Below are positions 56,594 through 64,000 of a stretch of 64,000 nucleotides of DNA, piece by piece (the stretch's first letter is position 1; each line of letters begins with the position of its first letter). Below the pieces are notes generated by a model that ran no database searches, had not been told where the DNA came from, and saw nothing but the letters and a program-made list of their open reading frames with translations. The position numbers and the translations under genes are program-made. The stretch is taken from NCBI GenBank assembly GCA_034401135.1, contig JAWZSP010000008.1, positions 1,736,001-1,800,000 on the forward strand, given 5' to 3'. The stretch is from Volutella citrinella. Taxonomy: Eukaryota > Ascomycota > Sordariomycetes > Hypocreales > Nectriaceae.

Positions 56594-57885
56594 TTAGGCC
56601 TCGGCGGCCTCCTCCGCCTCGGCCTCCTCGAGGCGCACCTCTTCTTCCAAGATTAGTCGCTTTATAGCCAGTTAGCGATGTTTTCTAGTCTTAGATAAGA
56701 CACAATTCCTTACGGTCGCCACATCGCCGGCCATCTTAAATTTATTAGCCTATTAGTAGTGTTACACATAGGACTGTTTGTGATCGCACCTCTCTGTCTT
56801 GGACTGTTCACATGAAGATCAGGAGTTAGTTGACCTCAAGCTGAAAATGGCGTGAATAGATCTCAGCTCACCGCCGCGTCTCTGGCCCAGTACTTAATTG
56901 GCGCGTGGTGTCAGTACATAATGCGCTATTTAGGGTGAGCAATGGACTTGACTTACGGCCGCTTTGGTCACGGCATACTATTATATTCGGTTAGCTTAGG
57001 CGCCTGGAATATCAGATAGATGACAGCCTACCTGTCGTTTCACCTGGAGCCCCTTCATGATTCACATATGTCAGTTCTGCTGAGCACACAAAGTAGAATC
57101 CGACCATGGCTTACCTGAATCTGGAGGGTGATTTCCTACAGATGACATTTTCGTTTAGCTTTTGTACCAAGCAGTACCGAAAGGAAGTACTTGTAGCTGC
57201 TGTTTTTCTTACCTCCACACGGCCCCGCCAGTACTTGGACATTGTTAGCCTGTTTCAGGATCCAAAATCAGATGTCAGATCTCTTACCCGGGCTTTTTTG
57301 TCGGAGTGCTAAATTTTTGTATCAGTCGAATGGGCCGATAAAGTGCTTGTCAAATTGCAAGATACACTCACATCACGCGTGCCAAACTGGAGCAATGAGA
57401 TATTAGTTCCACTCCCACATTCACATACACTATCCACGACAGGCAATGATAATCACGGGTGGCTTTTTTCTAGAAGTAAGTGACTGGTGTTAGAGGCGGT
57501 ATGGCAATTGAGATTTAAAAACAATCCAATGCTTACCGTCTGCGCCTCTGGGGCGCCTTGGTTTTGCTATGATACTGCTTCAGTATACTCCGTGATCGAC
57601 CATCTTCATGTTTGAACTTACGATGGCAGGGCCCGGAGGCCCGGTGGCCGGGGTCACGTTCTACAGTTGTCAGCTATCGAAGTTCCCGATTCCCATGGTG
57701 TGTTTAACGGACTCGATTGCCCCCTCTCTGTGGATAAGAATATTAGCAAAGCCCAAGGCCAAGATTTGCTCAAGTACATGCCCCTCGCGAGGCACGGCGG
57801 CCTCCACAGGAGTGATTTCAGTGTGTGGCGGAATATCTGGGGCGGTGACTGTGACCCCCTTCGCCGCATGACGCGGCGAAGTCAT
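56594..57885 (-). CDS. Microexon heptad gene B (novel, unnamed)
   Basis: Proposed phase-0 exons: 57885-57709 (59 codons from MTSPRHAAKGVTV), 57660-57622 (39 nt), 57566-57537 (30 nt), one near 57470-57432 (39 nt, donor uncertain), 57386-57372 (15 nt, FGTRD), then 21-nt exons 57308-57288, 57233-57213, 57135-57115, 57052-57032, 56977-56957, 56892-56872 and 56734-56714, and a last exon 56638-56594 ending TAA. About 163 residues. The 21-nt exons encode HSDKKAR, YWRGRVE, EITLQIQ, GLQVKRQ, YAVTKAA, YWARDAA and MAGDVAT. The first six pair one-to-one with gene A (for example YWRGRVE with HWERQVE, YWARDAA with YWEAVEE). The N-terminus is Pro-rich. The last acceptor is ambiguous (GAAGAAGAG): the third choice gives an acidic tail and stop like gene A. 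A possible 14-nt exon near 56815-56790 does not fit the frame. Family unknown. Confidence 0.6.
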
Positions 57886-58475
57886 CCGGGGTAGGCAGAT
57901 TGCCGAAAATCCGCATTGACAGTGATCTTCTGTTGAGAACAGAGAGGTGGGTAGTTGGCGAGAGAAAGATGTAAAGGGAGGAAGAACGTGAAGTGGGCGA
58001 GGCTCAGCAAGAAATTGTGGAAGTCCGTGCCTGCTGCGCGTGAGGGTGAGTGAGTCCTGAGGCAAGCGCTACCTGCCCTCCTCCCGCCCTCCTTTTCCAT
58101 CTGAGAGTGAGGTGACAGCAGTCAAGACCGAATATCGCCGGCGGGAGGTCTCAACTCCCTGTAGAGATGTGTGAAAGCCAGCGAACGTTATCTGTCCCAG
58201 TGGAGCTAGGGTTCGCCATCGAGGTTCGCCCATCCGCTGTCTTGTAAAACCCTAATACTCTAATAAGCCATGGTCATCCTCCATCAAGGTTGGAACGCCC
58301 GTGACTCACGCACAACGACTTTATATATTGCCAACCCCGCAACCTGGCCTACCTTTCATTTTCTCCATTCATGGCTGCCATTGACAAACGTCTGGTGTCA
58401 CCACACAATCTCGCAAACATCACACACACTAGCAAGCTTCGCGCATCTCAGCAAATTTCACACAATCTCAGGACC
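57886..58475. other. Intergenic, divergent
   Basis: Promoter side of microexon gene B and 5' flank of the 2EXR relic. An in-frame extension of gene B reaches 58065 but has no supporting features. Confidence 0.4.
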
Positions 58476-59638
58476 ATGGCAACGTCGACTTTCCATCCAT
58501 TCCACGCCTACCGTACGAACTGCGGCGACAAATCTGGGAAGCCGCAGTACGACCTACAGATGCTTCCTACATCGCCATTCACGGCCTTTGCGAAGCAGGC
58601 CCAGACGACGAGTATGACTTGAAAGTCATCCTCCCTAACGACAAGAACTCGCCCGAAGATAGCCGATCAGTTTAGCTCTGGGATGGTGGGCTGTGGACTG
58701 CTTGCAGAGAGTCCCGCGATGCTATTAAAAGCTGCCTCAATATGGGCCGTTGGCTGGACAGGACGGAAACTGAGCGCTCTGTGGGAGGCCAGATCCAGAA
58801 ACGACCCCGGTCACCTATCACACGATTCAATGAAGAATGAAATGGCGAAGGCGAAAGATATTCCATTGATCATCTCAGCTTCCTCGTGTACAGCAAACGA
58901 TGCCACTGAAGCCTGGGATCTCATGATTTGACCATTCCAAGACGCATACAGGCTGCATCACTCAAGATTTCTCTACAAGGACACGACGCTTGGCTGGCAG
59001 GCAGGTTACGACGACCACTTATGGCTTTTCGGCAACATGCACATCCCGTCTATGTCGTGGTGGATGTTATATCCGCAGATGTCAAAAGTTGTCCTCGATT
59101 TTGACCCGTCTTGGAATCACGGATTGGAAGAGCCGGAAGAGGCATGGGCGGAGGATTATTGGTCATCTTCTTTTGAGACCGGGGAGCCCCAGCCAAACTT
59201 CTACCACTGGTTCGCGAAGAAAGTCAAAGAGGATTCGTCGCTGGATTCCTTCGGATGATGATGTTTGGAGACGAGTACTGCAACGAGCGCGACGGTGCTC
59301 ACATCTGGCTGATTGACCACGGTCACCATCCGATGACTTCCGAGGACGCAGGAGGCACCAATAGTCAAGGCTCTCCTGACAGCCTGTCAAATGGAACGGT
59401 GTTTTACGATTGCGACGCAGAATACGTCGAGCTGAACCTGGCAAAGCACGGCCCCGGATTTGACAAGGACTCCGCAGCCTACTTTGTTGGAAGATTGTTG
59501 GAGTTTGCCGAAACCGCGGCGGACTGGGAGCGTGGGGAGGCGCTGAACCACGCTGAGCTGGAAGACACTTACCTTGATCCCTACCATGGACCGTACGTGG
59601 ACGACGATTGCATTGGGGTGTTGGTTCGAAAGAAATGA
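58476..59638 (+). pseudogene. Broken 2EXR-family gene
   Basis: The segment starts MATSTFHPFH and, after a one-base frame change near 58505, continues RLPYELRRQIWEAAVRPTD, which is the 2EXR motif (hydrophobic-x-x-LP-x-ELR-x-x-IWEAA) of fungal proteins of unknown function. That frame meets a TAG at 58673-58675, continues protein-like (LWDGGLWTACRESRDAI), and meets further stops. The later part changes frame again: 59037-59258 (NMHIPSMSWWMLYPQM...), then 59255-59638, ending in a normal-looking C-terminus (CIGVLVRKK and TGA). At least two frame changes and several stops cannot all be explained by introns, because I see no donors at those points. It is best read as a recently inactivated gene, about 380 codons when intact. 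Confidence 0.6.
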
Positions 59639-60036
59639 GCTGATGGCAAGATGACACTGGAGAGAACCATCAGGCACGCAACATGTTGAGCGAATAGTCC
59701 CAATAGTGGCAACACGCGTGGAGGGCTGTGGTAGAGACGGGATACAGTACAGCTCGTCTGTATCGTTGGTAATGAACACCGAATAATACCACAACAAAAC
59801 ATCATCTTTCTGTGTATCCAGAGGACAAATGTTCTTCGATCATTTGTATGCGTGTCCTCACGCTTAGGTCCTGTTCCTCGACAAAGAAAATGGTGGCCCC
59901 ATCTCTAACCAACAATGAGTTTATGTTCTTTTCCCAGCAAGTGTCCTGCCACAGCCGACACATTCCTCCCCGAACAGACCGATCCTCTACCAATGTCAAA
60001 ACCCGTCCCGACCTTGTCCTCCCTTCCACCGACCAT
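59639..60036. other. Intergenic, convergent
   Basis: 3' flanks of the 2EXR relic and the F-box-like gene; no further feature. Confidence 0.4.
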
Positions 60037-61368
60037 TCAAGTTGGAGTTGATGGTAGGAAACTTGGCGACGACGGCACGACCGAGTCCAGTCCCGGTGAC
60101 CGGGGCGCATACGGAGAGAACCCGAAATCTGGCGACTCTGCCTGAAACGGGGGGGAGTTTCCGGGCGTGTCGTATTCTGGAGCGTCGGTATAGCCGCCCC
60201 CGGGTGGCGAGAGAGTCGTGTAGCAGAACTGCCACATGTATTCATCCGCGTCCGTGTAGTCGTCGATGACCCAGTCCCGTTTCGATCGCCGGTCGATTCC
60301 CCAGTACATCTGAATGTTCCGCTCGCTCATGTGGGCCCACGACTCCCTCGGTGCGTCTCTCCGGAGGTCGTGGGGGAGTAATGGCGAGTCCATCTTCTCC
60401 TCATAGTCGACCCCAGCTCCCCTTTTGACCACGATGAGCATTTCCTTTTCCACCTCGCCTACAGCCATTAAGGCTTGGTCTTTACCCGAGCTGTATGGTT
60501 CGCCCTCTGCGGGCCCAGTCTGCTCGAATGGAACCAGCGAGCTGGTTGTTGTGAAGACGGATCCTGGTTGGCCGACCTGGGCTGTGCGGTAGACGGTGAC
60601 AGATGGCTTGGTGTGGGCTCCATCCCTTGCTTCCATGACTCGCTGCCATGTAGCAGGCTGTGGCTTCCTGGAGCACAACCCGGAATGTGCTTGGCCCGGA
60701 AGCGGTGGCCACATTTCGAGTTCGGAAAACCCCAGCAGCGATGAGCTGCGGTTGAAGAATTGCAGTTCCTTCCATCCCGAACCATGCTCGATTAGCCCAT
60801 CGATGGTACTGTAGGCAAGGCTCATCCCGGTCCCAACCACGGTTAGCCTGTCAAGGCGCAGTCCCGGTAGCAGCTTCAGGACTGATGCGATGCGATAGTA
60901 CACATTTTCGTCAACAAAGCCCGTCATGAGGGTATCGCCTGTCACGCGAAGATGGCGAAGCTTTGAGATTACTTCCAGCGGCCGAGGGGCGAGCTTGTCG
61001 ATGATGGCCTCGGCATCTTCAAAGCAGAAGAGAATCTGGCTGAGCCACGAGTCTCCGATCTCATCCCGGGCGCGGTGGCAGGTGCGCAGTATCGAAAGTG
61101 TCTCCTTGCGAGGCTGGACTTCGTAGACGGTATGCATGCCGCCGACCCTCTGGCCCCATGTGAGCCGGCTAGAGGTGAAGACATGGCGGTAGATCTTGTC
61201 TCGGAGCTCTTGGGGAAGACGTTGGAAGAAGCCAGAGCCTGGCTGCGTATACAGAGATCCGGACGCTGGAACTCCTGGCGCCGGGTCAGCAGGGTTCAGT
61301 CTCTGCCTTTTCTCTGGACGTTGGTCGTCTCCCATGTCGCTCTCCTGCGGGCCGACCCGTAGTGACAT
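60037..61368 (-). CDS. F-box-like hypothetical protein
   Basis: Single-exon frame of 443 residues. Residues 45-62 (SGFFQRLPQELRDKIYRHVF) match the F-box-like or DUF7730-type start found in many fungal proteins: hydrophobic-x-x-LP-x-ELR-x-x-IY. The middle is leucine-rich (SKLRHLRVTGDTL, LKLLPGLRLDRLTVVGTG) and may form irregular leucine-rich repeats. The C-terminal 90 residues are disordered and rich in Ser, Pro and Asp. A second ATG at residue 12 is possible as the start. Such proteins may be substrate receptors of SCF ligases; no substrate is known. Confidence 0.65.
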   Translation of the reverse strand: MSLRVGPQESDMGDDQRPEKRQRLNPADPAPGVPASGSLYTQPGSGFFQRLPQELRDKIYRHVFTSSRLTWGQRVGGMHTVYEVQPRKETLSILRTCHRARDEIGDSWLSQILFCFEDAEAIIDKLAPRPLEVISKLRHLRVTGDTLMTGFVDENVYYRIASVLKLLPGLRLDRLTVVGTGMSLAYSTIDGLIEHGSGWKELQFFNRSSSLLGFSELEMWPPLPGQAHSGLCSRKPQPATWQRVMEARDGAHTKPSVTVYRTAQVGQPGSVFTTTSSLVPFEQTGPAEGEPYSSGKDQALMAVGEVEKEMLIVVKRGAGVDYEEKMDSPLLPHDLRRDAPRESWAHMSERNIQMYWGIDRRSKRDWVIDDYTDADEYMWQFCYTTLSPPGGGYTDAPEYDTPGNSPPFQAESPDFGFSPYAPRSPGLDSVVPSSPSFLPSTPT

Positions 61369-62956
61369 CTGCTGCGAGACGTGGGGCAGAGCAAATCAAC
61401 CGCGCGGAAGCGGCAACGGTGCCTAATCTAAGGTGTCGCTTAGTTCTTTCTTAGCCGACGATACAACGCCGGAAAGCTTGTTCCAATGCCGCGGTTGGCG
61501 CCGGCAGAGTTTCTCTTGCTTTGTGCCTCCACAGGGTGCGATGGCGGTGTGAGGGGCAACAGGCAGCAGGCAGCCAGAGAGGGCATGGAGGCGCATGGTC
61601 AGCCCTGGTTATGTACTAGTTTATGCCAAGTGTGGGGCTGACAGGGTGTAGGGCTGGACTCACTGCTGAAGCAGCGATTTTGTTCATTGGCAAATCCCGG
61701 GCAAATGGGACTTTCGTCGTGGCTACGGGCTCGCAAGGGGTTAGGTCGCTACGTAATGGTTTGGCCCTTGCATTTTTTTTTCATGAATATAAATATTCCC
61801 CAAGAAGCCCATGGCGTGTTATGGCACTGTTTCTGCCTCTTTTCCCCGGATTCCCACCTGATGCTCATCTGTAAGACTGTAAGTCATGTCTCCCCCACAC
61901 AAACTCCCAAACACCCACGTTACAATGCAATGATGAATATTTCCTTGTGAAATTACCGCGGCTTATGAATGTTGGGACTCTGTTCCAACCTTGATTACCA
62001 TACATACTCATACGCTTCTGAACCCGTTTCATGCCCTCACTTCGACGTTCCATCCTCGACTTATGCCAGTGCTAACGACCTGGAGTATAGACGCAATTCG
62101 AGGATGCAGAACATATGGGGATTCTAGTAGACCACCGTTAAACTGGGGGGGGGCCAGAGTAGGCCTAGAACCAAAGAGTCAACCGGAGTGTCCACGATAC
62201 GGTCATGCTGTGGCTTTTTTTTGACCTGTCTGTAAATCGTAATTGTCCAGCCAACTTGTCAGTCTTGATATAGATCAGCAATCTGCTTGCATCCATATAT
62301 CTATATACCATGCAAGCAGAAGAACCTACCAGAAGAATCTGATGGTCAGTGCTCTTCGACACTCCGTAGCAGCGAGTGCAGTTGACTTTTGCGAAACCGA
62401 AGTTGCCTCGAAACAAGTCTCTGGGGATTTTTACAAGGCGGGTCTTTCCACTGCATACTACGGCCTGGTTGAGCATGCTTGTTTGAGAACGTCGGATGTT
62501 GTTCTACTAAATTGCTAGAGTGGCAGTGTTACGGGAAGGCTTCCGAGCTAGACTGCAGCTTTTCGAATCTCCATCCTATGATTTGCTTGACGATTGGGTT
62601 TCGTCATAATCGTCTGAGGAAAGCAGCCTCTGGTTGAGCCACCTCACGTCCAAACGAGAATGATTTGCCCGCAATTGAAGCGACCATGGCTTCAACGCTC
62701 ACCTGTTTTCAGCTTTATTGGCTTGGTTCCATTGTCAGCATGTCCCGTCAGCCTGGCGCATTAGAAGTGTCGGGTAAGTGGAATCTGCCGCGTCTCACCG
62801 CCTGTCAGCTACGCCAGCGGCGCTGCGGGACAGGTGCAGCAGTGTCCACATTGGCGGCCTGCGCCCAGATGCGATCATACCCCAAGTCTCAACGCGACTC
62901 TCCACGAGGCGGTGGTGGGATGTGACAATTCCGCAGAATCCACTACATCTCACATC
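61369..62956. other. Intergenic, divergent promoters
   Basis: 1.6 kb between the F-box-like gene and GPI16. It is more AT-rich in the middle. No gene recognised. Confidence 0.4.
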
Positions 62957-64000
62957 ATGCGCCAATTTCTGGCGTCGATACTCCTCGCCTATGCCTACGG
63001 GCTCGGCCTCGTCGCCGCGGCGGCGTCGGGCTACCACGAACAGCTCGTCCTCCGACCTCTCCCCCTTTCCACCCTCCTCGCCAGCTTCAACTTCCGCGCC
63101 AACACCACGGTCGCTGATTTCGAGGCACAAAACTTCCGCCTGTTTCCGCGGTCGCTCGGCCAGATCCTGCAATATGCCGGCACCCGCGAGCTGCACCTGC
63201 GCTTCACCCTGGGCCGATGGGATGCTGAGAGCTGGGGCGCTCGTCCCTGGGATGGCACGCGTGAGGGCGGCACTGGTGTCGAGCTCTGGGCCTGGTTGGA
63301 CGCCAATACCGACCAGGAAGCGGACGAGAAGTGGCTGACTCTGACCAACGCACTATCTGGCCTCTTCTGTGCCAGTCTCAACTTCATCGACGAGACCAGG
63401 ACCATCCGACCCGTTAAGTCATTCCAGCCCGATGGCCACCACGACAACAAGACTCTCGCCAACACCCGACTGCTCCACGGTGTCCTCCCCCACGAGGTTG
63501 TTTGCACCGAAAACTTGACTCCTTTCCTGAAGCTGCTACCGTGCAAGGGCAAGGCTGGCATCGGGAGCCTGCTCGATGGCCACAAGCTGTTTGACGCCTC
63601 CTTCCAGAGCATGGCCATTGATGTGCGTCCGCTCTGCGACGACAACGGCGACTGTGTTCTCGAGATGGAACAGACTGTTGATATGGTGCTTGATATCAAC
63701 CGCTCCAAGCGGCCTCGAGGTATGAGCTGCATTGCGTGGCGCACTTTACCGCAGCTAACAGTATTCTCTAGATAACCCGATCCCGCGACCTACGCCCACC
63801 GGCGAACTCCTCTGCGACACTTCCAAACCGTACCACTCCGAGGAGGCCTGCTTCCCTGCCGATGGACTCGACGGCCAGGACTGGACCCTTGACCAGATAT
63901 TTGGCCGATCGATGAAGGGCGCGTGCCCCTTGAACGACCCCGAGGTGCCTCCCGTGTGCATGCAGGTCCCCCAGACCCGGGACATCTATGCCAGTCAAGG
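62957..64000 (+). CDS. GPI16: GPI transamidase subunit GPI16 / PIG-T (5' part)
   Basis: Exon 1 runs 62957-63719 and exon 2 from 63772 past the window edge; the 52-nt intron has a GCTAAC branch and TCTCTAG acceptor. A signal peptide (MRQFLASILLAYAYGLGLVAAAA) is followed by YHEQLVLRPLP, LLASFNFRAN, FRLFPRSLGQIL, ELHLRFTLGRWDAESWG and GGTGVELWAWLD, all strongly conserved in GPI16. The Cys in NALSGLFCASLNFI is probably the one that forms a disulfide with the catalytic subunit GPI8. The protein is part of the ER-membrane complex that attaches GPI anchors. The C-terminal half with its membrane helix lies outside the window. Confidence 0.95.

Noticed and set aside
1..64000. CRISPR arrays, transposases, reverse transcriptases, plasmid or viral genes
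   Set aside because: None seen; no regularly spaced repeats of CRISPR type and no polymerase or transposase motifs in any frame.

Overview
The window is nuclear DNA of a filamentous ascomycete, most likely a sordariomycete (the class is an inference). The evidence is short introns of about 50-110 nt with CTAAC or CTGAC branch sites, a dispersed 5S rRNA gene, a HeLo (prion-inhibition type) domain, a Zn2Cys6 transcription factor, an AA9 lytic polysaccharide monooxygenase, and single-copy fungal housekeeping genes.

Left part (1-25 kb), in order: the 3' end of an unrecognised gene; an APH-type phosphotransferase whose open frame runs back into a 5S rRNA gene on the opposite strand; a PARG-like macrodomain protein (DUF2263/TIGR02452); convergent with it, a HeLo domain fused to an E2 ubiquitin-conjugating domain with its catalytic Cys intact; a small Gly-rich protein; an eight-exon formaldehyde-dehydrogenase-like Zn enzyme; an AA9 LPMO; ADE1 (SAICAR synthetase, 11 introns); an F-box gene with an in-frame stop or an unusual intron; a GPI-type sugar dehydrogenase-like beta-propeller protein; SEC13; PEX20, divergent from SEC13; and a large single-pass membrane protein of the DUF7820 type.

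Middle (25-48 kb): an 8.3-kb stretch without a convincing gene, then a Pro/Gly-rich low-complexity protein, a BCS1-like AAA ATPase with a long charged tail, another gene-poor stretch of about 4 kb, HMG-CoA synthase, a convergent DHCR24/DIMINUTO-like FAD oxidoreductase, and LUC7 (U1 snRNP).

Right part (48-64 kb): the most unusual content. Two minus-strand genes (about 49.0-49.9 kb and 56.6-57.9 kb) are built from runs of 21-nt, phase-0 microexons. Each microexon encodes exactly one coiled-coil-like heptad. The two genes match exon for exon, including a 15-nt exon before the run and a 3' UTR intron two bases after the stop codon. A Zn2Cys6 regulator lies between them, divergent from the first. 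A broken 2EXR-family gene, an F-box-like gene and the 5' part of GPI16 (PIG-T) follow.

All exon structures were read by eye from splice signals, frame continuity and family knowledge. No alignment or transcript data were available.
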